64,000 nucleotides of DNA from positions 3,809-67,808 of the forward strand of contig NZXU01000087.1 of NCBI GenBank assembly GCA_002698425.1. Direction: 5' to 3'. Below are positions 38,361 through 47,538 of the stretch, piece by piece (the stretch's first letter is position 1; each line of letters starts with the position of its first letter). Both the position numbers and the translations under genes were made by a program. Under the pieces are notes generated by a model, which saw only the letters and a program-made list of their open reading frames with translations, searched no databases and was not told the origin of the DNA. The DNA is from Ahrensia sp. (GTDB lineage Bacteria; Pseudomonadota; Alphaproteobacteria; Rhizobiales; Rhizobiaceae).

Positions 38361-39437
38361 ATGGCCAACGCCACGGATGTCATCGAAACAGGCGGCACGC
38401 CGCGCCGCGAGCGGGTGTTTTCCGCCATCAACAAGGCCAGCGGCTGGCTCGACGCGCTGGGTTTCTCTTGGCTCGTTCCGCTCCTGAAGATCGCCGCGGG
38501 CGACAATCCGCGCGAGCAACTGGGCGAACTGAAGCGCGTGCTGGTGATCCCGCTGATAGGCATCGCGGCCTTCCTGCTCGCCTGGGGATTTCTTGCTCCG
38601 CAGGTCCAGACCTCGCTTGGCGCCGTTCCCGGCCCGGCCCAAGTCTGGGAACAGACGGTCAATCTGTGGGAAGACCACCTCCGCGAACGCGAGAAGGCAG
38701 ACGCATTCTACGAGCGCCAGGAAGAGCGTAACGCCAAGCTCGAAGCCGCCGGCAAGGCCGACAAGGTCAAATGGCGCAGCTATACGGGCAAGCCGACCTA
38801 TATCGATCAGATCGGCACTTCGCTGATTACCGTCGGGCTCGGTTTCTTGTTCGCGACCGCTGTCGCGGTCCCGCTGGGCATTGCCTCGGGCCTGTCGCAA
38901 ACGGTCAACGGCGCGATCAACCCGCTGATCCAGATCTTCAAGCCGGTTTCACCGCTGGCATGGCTTCCCATCGTCACCATGGTCGTGTCCGCGACCTATG
39001 TCGATGCCTGGGAAGCCCTGCCCAAGTCGATGCTGATCTCGGCCATCGTGGTGACGCTGTGCTCGCTCTGGCCGACCCTCATCAATACGGCGCTGGGCGT
39101 CGCCTCGGTCGACAAGGACCTGATGAATGTCAGCCGCGTGCTGCAACTGCCGACGCGCAAGACTGTCACCCAGATCGTGCTGCCTTCCTCGCTGCCGCTG
39201 ATCTTCACCGGCCTGCGTCTCTCCCTCGGTGTGGGCTGGATGGTTCTGATCGCCGCCGAGATGCTGGCGCAGAACCCGGGTCTCGGGAAGTTCGTCTGGG
39301 ACGAGTTCCAGAACGGCTCCTCGCAGTCGCTCGCCAAGATCATGGTCGCTGTTCTGACCATCGGCATCATCGGCTTCATGCTCGACCGGCTGATGTTCGC
39401 CCTGCAGCGCGCCTTCACCTTCTCGACCAACCGGTAG
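38361..39437 (+). CDS. nrtB: nitrate ABC transporter permease
   Basis: 358-residue NrtB/CmpB-like permease. It has a long N-terminal cytoplasmic and periplasmic part (GAVPGPAQVWEQTVNLWEDH), a charged helical insert rich in Glu/Lys near 110-140, and then the permease domain with the coupling region DLMNVSRVLQLPTRKTVTQI. RBS AAGGA before the ATG. Confidence 0.93.
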   Translation: MANATDVIETGGTPRRERVFSAINKASGWLDALGFSWLVPLLKIAAGDNPREQLGELKRVLVIPLIGIAAFLLAWGFLAPQVQTSLGAVPGPAQVWEQTVNLWEDHLREREKADAFYERQEERNAKLEAAGKADKVKWRSYTGKPTYIDQIGTSLITVGLGFLFATAVAVPLGIASGLSQTVNGAINPLIQIFKPVSPLAWLPIVTMVVSATYVDAWEALPKSMLISAIVVTLCSLWPTLINTALGVASVDKDLMNVSRVLQLPTRKTVTQIVLPSSLPLIFTGLRLSLGVGWMVLIAAEMLAQNPGLGKFVWDEFQNGSSQSLAKIMVAVLTIGIIGFMLDRLMFALQRAFTFSTNR

Positions 39438-39446
39438 GAGCGGATC

Positions 39447-41171
39447 ATGACTCTCCCCGTTATCGAAATCACCGGATTGTCCAAGGGCTATGGCGAGGGC
39501 AAGGACCGCACCAATGTCCTGAAGGATGTGAACCTCAAGGTCGGCGATGGCGAGTTCATCGCGATCGTCGGGTTCTCCGGATCGGGCAAGACGACGCTGA
39601 TCTCGGCGATCGCCGGACTGATCGAGCCGGATGCTGGTGGCGTCGTCTATTGCGGCAAGGAAATTACCGGTCCGGGCCCGGAGCGCGGCGTCGTGTTCCA
39701 GTCCTACTCGCTGATGCCGTGGATGTCGGTGCAGGGCAATGTGGCGCTCGCCGTCGACAGCGTCTTCGCCTCGAAGCCGAAGGCGGAGCGCAAGGCGATC
39801 GCCGACAAATATATCGAGATGGTCGGGCTGGGACACGCCCGCGACCGCAAGCCGGCGGAACTGTCCGGCGGCATGCGCCAGCGCGTCGCCGTGGCCCGGG
39901 CGCTCGCCATGCAGCCGGAAGTGCTGCTGCTCGACGAGCCCCTTTCCGCACTTGACGCCCTGACCCGCGCGAAGTTGCAGGACGAGTTCGCCGCGATCTG
40001 CGAGAGGGAAAAGAAAACCATCATCCTCATCACCAACGATGTGGACGAGGCGATCCTCCTCGCCGACAGGATCATCCCGCTGACGCCGGCCCCTGAGGCG
40101 ACACTCGGCCGCGAATTCGTCGTCGACCTGCCGCGCCCGCGCGACCGCGCCGACATGAACCATGACGAGGCCTTCATCGGCCTGCGCGGCGCCGTCACGC
40201 AGTATCTGATGGAGATCGGCGCCGAACGCGGCGCAGATGTCGAAAACGAGATCGTCCTGCCGAATATCGTGCCGATCACCCAGAAGGCCGATCTGCCGGA
40301 CGCCTATGTGCGCGCATCGCAGTCGGTGACGGAAGACCGGTTCCTCGAATTCAGCCAGTTGAAGAAGATCTACCCGACCCCGAAGGGTCCGCTGACCGTC
40401 GTCGACGGGTTCGACCTGAAGATGGAAAAGGGCGAGTTCATCACGCTGATCGGCCATTCGGGATGCGGCAAGTCGACGGTTCTGTCGATGGCGGCCGGGC
40501 TCAACTCGATCTCCGAAGGCGCGATCATCCTCGACGGCCGGCATGTCACCCAGGCCGGCCCGGACCGCGCAGTGGTTTTCCAGTCGCCGTCGCTGATGCC
40601 CTGGATGACGGCGTTCCAAAACGTCGCGCTCGGCGTCGACCGGGTCTATCCGGACGCCTCGGCCAAGGAACGCCAGGACGTCGTCGAATATTATCTGTCG
40701 CGCGTCGGCCTCGCCGACTCGATGGAGAAGCCCGCGTCGGAGCTTTCCAACGGCATGCGCCAGCGCGTCGGTATCGCCCGCGCCTTCGCCCTGTCGCCGA
40801 AACTGCTGCTCCTCGACGAGCCCTTCGGCATGCTCGACAGCCTGACCCGCTGGGAGTTGCAGGATGTGCTGATGGACATCTGGACGCGCACCCAGGTCAC
40901 CGCTGTCTGCGTCACCCATGATGTCGACGAAGCTATCCTGCTCGCCGACCGCGTGATCATGATGTCGAACGGGCCGAATGCCCGGATCGGCAAGATCCTC
41001 GAGGTCGACCTGCCGCGGCCGCGCAGCCGCAAGGCGCTCCTCGAGCACCCCGACTACTACCTCTACCGCGAGCAGCTCCTGAACTTCCTCGAGGAATACG
41101 AGCAGGGCATCGCCGGCAAGGAACAAGCCACTTCAAAAGACGAAACGAAACAAGCGAAGGAAGCCGCGTGA
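39447..41171 (+). CDS. nrtCD: nitrate ABC transporter ATPase, fused NrtC/NrtD-type double NBD
   Basis: 574 residues with two ABC ATPase domains. NBD1: Walker A GFSGSGKT (42-49), signature LSGGMRQRV, Walker B VLLLDEP, and Asn in place of the switch His ([10 protein letters not shown]). NBD2 (from about 295): Walker A GHSGCGKS, altered signature LSNGMRQRV, Walker B LLLLDEP, normal His (VTHDVDEA). Cyanobacteria encode NrtC and NrtD separately. Here NBD1's missing His and NBD2's altered signature fall on the same composite ATP site. Confidence 0.93.
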   Translation: MTLPVIEITGLSKGYGEGKDRTNVLKDVNLKVGDGEFIAIVGFSGSGKTTLISAIAGLIEPDAGGVVYCGKEITGPGPERGVVFQSYSLMPWMSVQGNVALAVDSVFASKPKAERKAIADKYIEMVGLGHARDRKPAELSGGMRQRVAVARALAMQPEVLLLDEPLSALDALTRAKLQDEFAAICEREKKTIILITNDVDEAILLADRIIPLTPAPEATLGREFVVDLPRPRDRADMNHDEAFIGLRGAVTQYLMEIGAERGADVENEIVLPNIVPITQKADLPDAYVRASQSVTEDRFLEFSQLKKIYPTPKGPLTVVDGFDLKMEKGEFITLIGHSGCGKSTVLSMAAGLNSISEGAIILDGRHVTQAGPDRAVVFQSPSLMPWMTAFQNVALGVDRVYPDASAKERQDVVEYYLSRVGLADSMEKPASELSNGMRQRVGIARAFALSPKLLLLDEPFGMLDSLTRWELQDVLMDIWTRTQVTAVCVTHDVDEAILLADRVIMMSNGPNARIGKILEVDLPRPRSRKALLEHPDYYLYREQLLNFLEEYEQGIAGKEQATSKDETKQAKEAA

Positions 41172-42097
41172 TGGATATGTCATTGGCGGAACGAACCCGC
41201 ACATTCATTGAAATCTCGGAAATCTGGGTGCCGGAGGGCGATCGTCTCGTCCAGGCCGGCGGCAATTATGGCGGCTACGGCGAGTTTGCCGCCGCCTCCG
41301 GCCACGAGAGCTTCGCCAAGGGCGAAGGTCTGCCCGGCAAGGCCTGGGCGGAAGCCCGGCCGGTCGTGCTCAAGGAATTCGACGGCTCATACTTCAAGCG
41401 CACGGAAGCAGCGAAGGAAGCCGGTTTGACGAGCGCCGTCGCCGTTCCCGTCTTTGCCAACGAGACGCTGAAGGCGGTCCTCGTCCTGCTCTGCTCCGAT
41501 GACGACGTACGCACGGGCGCGATCGAGGTCTGGTCGGAAAAGGACGGCCTGCTGATGCTGGAGGATGGCTACTACGGCGCCGCCCGTCATTTCGAATGGG
41601 TTTCCCAGCATACGCATTTCCCGCGCGGTCAGGGTTTGCCCGGCGGCGTCTGGGCGGCGAACACCCCGATGCTGATGCGCGATCTCGGCTCAGGCTACAA
41701 GTTCATCCGCGCCGACAGCGCCGGACGCGCCGGGCTGACGACAGGCCTTGGCCTGCCGATCCCCGTGCCCGGCGGCCAGACCTATGTCCTGACGCTGCTG
41801 TCGGCCCGCGGCACGCCGATCGCCCGGCGTTTCGAGCTGTGGGACGTGCGCAACGGGGCAGGCGGCAAGGAAGCCGTTCTCGCCGACGGGATCTGCGCGA
41901 AGGAAGGCCCGCTCTGGGACGAGGACAACCCCAGGCGCACATCCGCCTGGCAGGGGCCGGTCGGCAAGGTCCTGGGAACCGGACTGCCGGTCGTCGAACA
42001 GGGCACACCCGCTATCGCGCCCGGCTACGACACCATGGTCGCCCTGCCGATCTATCAGGGCGACGCCGTCGCCCACATCGTCGCCTGGTATTGCTGA
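41171..42097 (+). CDS. multi-GAF-repeat protein of the nitrate operon, function unknown
   Basis: 308-residue soluble protein made of GAF-like repeats about 102 residues apart. Repeat 1 has GEGLPGKAW (52-59) and AGLTSAVAVPVF; repeat 2 has GQGLPGGVW (154-161) and AGLTTGLGLPIPV; a shortened third has GPVGKVL (262-268) and MVALPIYQGDAVAHIVAWYC at the end. The start ATG overlaps the nrtCD stop (TGATG). GAF proteins can bind nitrate (NreA of staphylococci), so a cytoplasmic nitrate/nitrite or redox sensor is possible. No output domain is present, so it would act through a partner. Confidence 0.8.
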   Translation: MDMSLAERTRTFIEISEIWVPEGDRLVQAGGNYGGYGEFAAASGHESFAKGEGLPGKAWAEARPVVLKEFDGSYFKRTEAAKEAGLTSAVAVPVFANETLKAVLVLLCSDDDVRTGAIEVWSEKDGLLMLEDGYYGAARHFEWVSQHTHFPRGQGLPGGVWAANTPMLMRDLGSGYKFIRADSAGRAGLTTGLGLPIPVPGGQTYVLTLLSARGTPIARRFELWDVRNGAGGKEAVLADGICAKEGPLWDEDNPRRTSAWQGPVGKVLGTGLPVVEQGTPAIAPGYDTMVALPIYQGDAVAHIVAWYC

Positions 42098-42107
42098 GGA
42101 AGAGACA

Positions 42108-44549
42108 ATGCAGAAACTGGTTGTTATCGGTGCAGGCATGGCCTCGGGGCGGGTGCTGGAGCACCTGTTCGAGCGCGATCCCGACGGCTTCGAGGTGACG
42201 CTGTTCAACGCGGAAGCTCGCGGCAATTACAATCGCATCATGCTGTCGCCCGTTCTGTCGGGCGAAAAGAGCTACGAGGAAATCGTCACCCATGACGATG
42301 CCTGGTATGCGCAGCACGGGGTGACTTGTCGCTTCGGCGAGAAGGTCGCCGCAATAGACTGCGCCCGCAAGGTCGTTGTCGGCGAAAACGGCGAAGTTGC
42401 CTATGACAAGCTGATCATCGCGACCGGCTCGGCACCTTTCATCATCCCGGTGGAAGGCCATGACCTGCCGGGTGTCATCACCTATCGCGATCTCGACGAC
42501 ACCAACGCCATGATCGAGACGGCAGGCAAGCCCGGCGCCAGCGCCGTGGTCATCGGTGGCGGCCTGCTCGGTCTCGAAGCCGCCGCGGGCCTGCGCCTTC
42601 GTGGCATGAACGTGACCGTCATCCATCTGGCCGGGCACCTGATGGAGCGGCAGCTCGACGAGGCCGCCGGCTATCTGCTGCGAAAGGACTTCGAACGGCG
42701 CGGCATCGACGTGATGACTGCGGCGTCGACCAAGGCTATATTCGGAAACGGCCGGGTCGAGGGTATCGAGCTGCAGGACGGCACCAGGATCAATGCCGAC
42801 CTCGTGGTGATGGCGGTCGGTATCCGTCCGGCCGCGCAACTGGCGAAAGACGCCGGGCTGGACGTCGGCCGCGCCATCGTCGTCGACGCCGGCATGGCGA
42901 CGTCGGTCGACGATGTCTATGCGGTCGGCGAATGCGTGGAGTTCGAAGGCGCGCTGTTCGGACTGGTTGCACCGCTTTACGACCAGGCTGCGGTGCTGGC
43001 GGAAAACCTTCTCGGCGGCAACGCCTCCTTCGTTCCCAGGGAACTGGCGACCAAGCTCAAGGTTACCGGCGTCGACCTCTATTCCGCGGGCGATTTCAAC
43101 CAGGGAGACGACCGGGAGGAAATCGTGCTGCGCGACGCCACCGCCGGCGTCTATCGTCGCCTCGTGCTGGAGGACAACCGCATTGTCGGCGCCGTCCTTT
43201 ATGGGGAAACGGCCGACGGTCCGTGGTTCTTCGACATGATCAAATCGGGCGCCGACGTCTCCGAGATGCGCGAGACGCTGATTTTTGGCCAGGCCTACCA
43301 GGGGGGCGAACCGCTGGACCCTATGGCGGCCGTTGCAGCCTTGCCGGATGATGCGGAAATCTGCGGCTGCAACGGCGTTTGCAAGGGAAAGATCGTCGAT
43401 ACGATCACCGAAAAGGGTTTGACCTCTCTCGACGATGTTCGCGCCCACACCAAGGCGTCGAATTCCTGTGGCACCTGCACCGGACTGGTCGAGCAGCTCA
43501 TGGTGATGACGCTCGGCGGCAGCTACAACCCCGCCGCCGTCCAGCCGATGTGCAAATGTACCGATCTCGGTCATGACGACGTCCGCCGTCTGATCGTCGC
43601 GAAGGAACTCAAGACGATCGACGCAGTCATGCAGGAGCTCGAGTGGAAGACATCCTGCGGCTGCGCAAAATGCCGACCGGCGCTCAACTACTATCTCGTC
43701 TGCGACTGGCCGGACGAATATGCAGACGATTATCAGTCCCGGTTCATCAATGAGCGCGTTCACGCCAACGTACAGAAGGACGGCACATATTCGGTCGTGC
43801 CGCGCATGTGGGGCGGCGTCACCTCGTCGACCGAACTGCGCGCCATCGCCGACGTGGTCGACAAGTTCAATATCCCCACGGTGAAATGCACCGGCGGCCA
43901 GCGCATCGACATGCTCGGCATCAAGAAGGAAGACCTGCCGGCGGTCTGGGCGGATCTGGGAAAGGCCGGCTTCGTTTCCGGTCACGCCTATGCCAAGGGC
44001 CTTCGCACCGTGAAGACATGCGTCGGGACGGACTGGTGCCGTTTCGGCACGCAGGACTCCACCGGTCTCGGCGTCCGGCTCGAGAAATTCATGTGGGGGT
44101 CCTGGACGCCGGCCAAGGTCAAGCTCGCCGTCTCGGGCTGTCCGCGGAATTGCGCCGAGGCGACCTGCAAGGATGTCGGCGTCATCTGCGTGGACTCGGG
44201 CTTCGAGATCCATTTCGCCGGTGCGGCCGGATTGGAAATCAAGGGAACCGAGGTGCTTTGCCTGGTCCACACGGAGGACGAGGCGCTCGAATATATCGTC
44301 GCGCTGACGCAGATGTATCGGGAACAGGCGCGCTACCTGGAACGCATCTACAAGTGGGCGAAGCGCATCGGTTACGACGAGGTGCGCCGTCACATCGTCG
44401 ACGATCCCGAACGCCGCAAGGCCTATTTCGACCGTTTCGTCTTCTCCCAGAAATTCGCGCAGGTCGATCCGTGGTCGGAACGCGTGTCCGGCAAGGACAA
44501 GCATGAGTTCCAGCCCATGGCGACCATCTCGCTGGAGGCGGCAGAATGA
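42108..44549 (+). CDS. nirB: NAD(P)H-dependent assimilatory nitrite reductase large subunit
   Basis: 813 residues. N-terminal FAD/NAD module (KLVVIGAGMASGRVLEHL, VVIGGGLLGLEAAAGL), then two BFD-like [2Fe-2S] segments (CGCNGVCKGK...SCGTCTGL and MCKCTDLG...CGCAKCRPAL), then the siroheme/[4Fe-4S] module with Cys in TCVGTDWCRFG and SGCPRNCAEATCKD. Reduces nitrite to ammonium with NirD. RBS GAGGAAGAG. Its end overlaps nirD by ATGA. Confidence 0.95.
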   Translation: MQKLVVIGAGMASGRVLEHLFERDPDGFEVTLFNAEARGNYNRIMLSPVLSGEKSYEEIVTHDDAWYAQHGVTCRFGEKVAAIDCARKVVVGENGEVAYDKLIIATGSAPFIIPVEGHDLPGVITYRDLDDTNAMIETAGKPGASAVVIGGGLLGLEAAAGLRLRGMNVTVIHLAGHLMERQLDEAAGYLLRKDFERRGIDVMTAASTKAIFGNGRVEGIELQDGTRINADLVVMAVGIRPAAQLAKDAGLDVGRAIVVDAGMATSVDDVYAVGECVEFEGALFGLVAPLYDQAAVLAENLLGGNASFVPRELATKLKVTGVDLYSAGDFNQGDDREEIVLRDATAGVYRRLVLEDNRIVGAVLYGETADGPWFFDMIKSGADVSEMRETLIFGQAYQGGEPLDPMAAVAALPDDAEICGCNGVCKGKIVDTITEKGLTSLDDVRAHTKASNSCGTCTGLVEQLMVMTLGGSYNPAAVQPMCKCTDLGHDDVRRLIVAKELKTIDAVMQELEWKTSCGCAKCRPALNYYLVCDWPDEYADDYQSRFINERVHANVQKDGTYSVVPRMWGGVTSSTELRAIADVVDKFNIPTVKCTGGQRIDMLGIKKEDLPAVWADLGKAGFVSGHAYAKGLRTVKTCVGTDWCRFGTQDSTGLGVRLEKFMWGSWTPAKVKLAVSGCPRNCAEATCKDVGVICVDSGFEIHFAGAAGLEIKGTEVLCLVHTEDEALEYIVALTQMYREQARYLERIYKWAKRIGYDEVRRHIVDDPERRKAYFDRFVFSQKFAQVDPWSERVSGKDKHEFQPMATISLEAAE

Positions 44550-44875
44550 ATGTTCAGGTCCAGAACTGGGTGGAAATCGGCAAGCTCGGGGATATCCCCC
44601 GTCGCGGCGCCCGCTGCGTCACCAAAGGCGAGATGACCATCGCGATCTTTCGCACGGCGGATGACCAGGTCTTTGCGCTGGAGGACAAATGCCCGCACAA
44701 GAACGGTCCGCTCAGCCAGGGCATGGTCCACGATGGTTGCGTTACCTGCCCGCTGCACAACTGGGTGATCTCGCTCGAAACCGGTGAAGCGCAGGGCGCT
44801 GACGAAGGTTCGACGGCATCCTTCCCGGTCAAGCTCGAGGGTGACACCGTGCTTCTGTCGATCGGTCTTGGCTGA
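44546..44875 (+). CDS. nirD: nitrite reductase small subunit (Rieske-like)
   Basis: 109-residue Rieske-fold protein. Cluster-like motifs DKCPHKNGPL and CPLHNW are intact here (C-x-H and C-x2-H), so it may carry a [2Fe-2S] cluster, whereas E. coli NirD lacks the cluster ligands. Overlaps nirB (ATGA) and nasA (TGATG), so all three are coupled in translation. Confidence 0.93.
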   Translation: MNVQVQNWVEIGKLGDIPRRGARCVTKGEMTIAIFRTADDQVFALEDKCPHKNGPLSQGMVHDGCVTCPLHNWVISLETGEAQGADEGSTASFPVKLEGDTVLLSIGLG

Positions 44876-47538
44876 TGAGCGAAGCCGTTCGCACAACCTG
44901 CCCCTATTGCGGCGTCGGCTGCGGCGTCGTCGTCAGCCGCGCCGAAGACGGTTCGGTCACGGTGAAGGGCGACAAGGCGCATCCGGCCAATTTCGGCCGG
45001 CTCTGCTCCAAGGGCTCGGCGCTTGGCGAAACAGTCGATCTCGACGGACGGTTGCTGCACCCGCGGATCGGCGGCAAACGGGCAGGGTGGGACGAGGCGC
45101 TCGATCTCGTGGCGTCCCGCTTTTCCGAAGCGATCAATGACTATGGGCCGGACAGCGTCGCCTTCTACGTCTCCGGCCAGATCCTCACCGAGGATTATTA
45201 TGCGGCCAACAAGCTGATGAAGGGCTTCATCGGCTCGGCCAATATCGACACCAATTCGCGGCTTTGCATGGCTTCGTCCGTCGCCGGTCACCGGCGCGCC
45301 TTCGGAACCGATACGGTTCCGGGCACCTATGAGGATCTGGAAGTCGCGGACCTGATCGTGCTGGCCGGCACCAATCTCGCATGGTGCCACCCGGTGCTCT
45401 ACCAGCGCATCGCGGCGGCCAGAGCGAAGCGGCCGGACATGAAGGTTGTACTGATCGATCCGCGCCGCACGATGACCGGCGATATCGCCGATATCCATCT
45501 TGCGATTGCGCCTGACGGCGACACAGCCCTGTTTGCCGGCCTGCTGGCGCATCTATCGGCGAGCGGCGCCATCGACACCGAATATGTCGCCAAGCATACG
45601 TCGGGTTTCGCGGAAGCCCTCGAAAAGGCGCGGTCGGTTTCGATTGAAGACATCGCGCGCGCGACCGAACTCTCGGAAAGCGAACTCGAAAGTTTCTACA
45701 CTCTCTTCGCGCGAACCGAAAAGACCGTCACGATCTACAGCCAGGGCGTCAACCAGTCCTCGATCGGCACGGACAAGGTCAACGCCATCATCAACTGCCA
45801 TCTGGCGACCGGCCGCATCGGCCGGCCCGGTATGGGGCCGTTTTCGGTCACCGGGCAGCCGAACGCGATGGGCGGACGCGAGGTCGGCGGGCTCGCCAAC
45901 ATGCTCGCCGCCCATCTCGACATCGAGAATCCGGCGCATCGCGATATCGCACGGCGTTTCTGGAAGTCTCCCGCCGTGCCCGGGAAACCGGGCCTGAAGG
46001 CCGTCGATCTGTTCAAGGCCGTCGCCGAGGGGAAGATCAAGGCGCTGTGGATCATGGCGACCAATCCGGTCGATTCCATGCCTGACGCGGATGCAGTCAA
46101 GGCGGCGCTGGAGGCATGCCCCTTTGTCGTCGTTTCCGATGTCCTGGCCGATACCGACACGACGCGCTACGCCGACGTGCTTCTGCCGTCCGCAGCCTGG
46201 GGCGAAAAGGACGGCACAGTCACCAATTCCGAGCGGCGTATCTCGCGTCAGCGCACCTTCCTGGCGCTACCGGGGGAAGCCAGGCCGGACTGGTGGCAAA
46301 TGGCCGAGATCGGCAAGCGCCTGGGCCACGCGGAGGCGTTCGACTGGACCGGACCTTCGGAGATCTTCGCCGAATATGCAGCTATGACCGGCTTCGAGAA
46401 TGGCGGCAGCCGTGACCTCGACATCGGCGCCTATGCGCGGATCGGCGCGGAAGCCTATGACAGGCTGGCGCCGTTCCAATGGCCGCAGGCGGAGGGCGTG
46501 ACGACGATCGCGAGCCGCTTCTTCGCCAATGGCGGCTTCTTCACGCCAGGCCGGAAGGGCCGCTTTATCGCAATCGACATCGACGTGCCGCAGCGTATCG
46601 GACCGGACTATCCGCTTGTCCTCAATACCGGCCGGGTGCGCGATCACTGGCACACGATGACACGCACCGGCAAAAGCCAGCGGCTGTCCGCCCATATCGG
46701 CGAACCCTATGCGGAATTGCATCCCGCCGACGCTGCTTCGCTGGGTATCTCCGATGCGGATATCGTCACGATCGATAGCCCGTACGGAGGCGCTCTGGTG
46801 CGGGCGCTGGTGACGCCGCGCCAGCGCCAAGGCTCGGTCTTCGTGCCGATGCACTGGAACGACCAGTTCGCGTCGAACGCCCGCATCGACGCCGTCGTCG
46901 CGCCGGTGACCGATCCCCATTCCGGCCAGCCGGCCTCGAAACATGTCGCGGTCAGGGCCGCACGCTTTCCCGCGAAAATCTTCGGCTTCGCCGTCTGCGC
47001 CGAAAGGCCGACCCTGCCGCAAGCGGACTATTGGGCGCTGGCGCGGCTTTCCGCCGGATGGAAGATCGAGCTGGCCCACGGCGCGCCGGCCGATGATATC
47101 GAGGCTTATGCGCGGCATCTTTTCGGTCTTGGAGGCCGCGACGATATCGACCTGCTGGTCTATGGCGACGCTTCGACCGGTGCTCATCGCGTCGCCGCCT
47201 TCAACGTAAACAGGCTGGTCGGCGCGCTCTTTCTCGCACCATCGCCGGTCGCTGTCTCGCGCAGCTGGGCCGCCGGACTGCTGACCGCCGAGCATGGCGA
47301 AATACCTGCGCGGTGGCGTCTGATCGCCGGACGCCCGGGCGCGGACATGCCGGACAAGGGCGCGATCGTGTGCTCGTGCTTCAATGTCGGCGCGAAGGAA
47401 ATCGCCACGGCCGTCCGCTCCGGTTGCGGGACGGTGGAAGCGGTCGGCAAGGCCACCTCAGCCGGAACCAATTGCGGATCCTGCAGATCCGAGATCAGGG
47501 AGATCGTCGATGAACATCGTATCGTCGCCGCGGAATGA
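44875..47538 (+). CDS. nasA: assimilatory nitrate reductase catalytic subunit
   Basis: 887-residue Mo-bis-MGD enzyme. The N-terminal [4Fe-4S] motif is CPYCGVGCGV...RLCSKG. The molybdopterin domains include NPVDSMPDADAVK and a C-terminal MCD-binding segment (RVRDHWHTMTRTGKSQRLSAH). A BFD-like [2Fe-2S] domain closes the protein (CSCFNVGAKEI...GTNCGSC). No signal peptide, as expected for a cytoplasmic reductase. Electrons probably come from a separate reductase or NirB, as no nasB-type gene is in the window. The end overlaps cysG by 29 bases. Confidence 0.95.
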   Translation: MSEAVRTTCPYCGVGCGVVVSRAEDGSVTVKGDKAHPANFGRLCSKGSALGETVDLDGRLLHPRIGGKRAGWDEALDLVASRFSEAINDYGPDSVAFYVSGQILTEDYYAANKLMKGFIGSANIDTNSRLCMASSVAGHRRAFGTDTVPGTYEDLEVADLIVLAGTNLAWCHPVLYQRIAAARAKRPDMKVVLIDPRRTMTGDIADIHLAIAPDGDTALFAGLLAHLSASGAIDTEYVAKHTSGFAEALEKARSVSIEDIARATELSESELESFYTLFARTEKTVTIYSQGVNQSSIGTDKVNAIINCHLATGRIGRPGMGPFSVTGQPNAMGGREVGGLANMLAAHLDIENPAHRDIARRFWKSPAVPGKPGLKAVDLFKAVAEGKIKALWIMATNPVDSMPDADAVKAALEACPFVVVSDVLADTDTTRYADVLLPSAAWGEKDGTVTNSERRISRQRTFLALPGEARPDWWQMAEIGKRLGHAEAFDWTGPSEIFAEYAAMTGFENGGSRDLDIGAYARIGAEAYDRLAPFQWPQAEGVTTIASRFFANGGFFTPGRKGRFIAIDIDVPQRIGPDYPLVLNTGRVRDHWHTMTRTGKSQRLSAHIGEPYAELHPADAASLGISDADIVTIDSPYGGALVRALVTPRQRQGSVFVPMHWNDQFASNARIDAVVAPVTDPHSGQPASKHVAVRAARFPAKIFGFAVCAERPTLPQADYWALARLSAGWKIELAHGAPADDIEAYARHLFGLGGRDDIDLLVYGDASTGAHRVAAFNVNRLVGALFLAPSPVAVSRSWAAGLLTAEHGEIPARWRLIAGRPGADMPDKGAIVCSCFNVGAKEIATAVRSGCGTVEAVGKATSAGTNCGSCRSEIREIVDEHRIVAAE

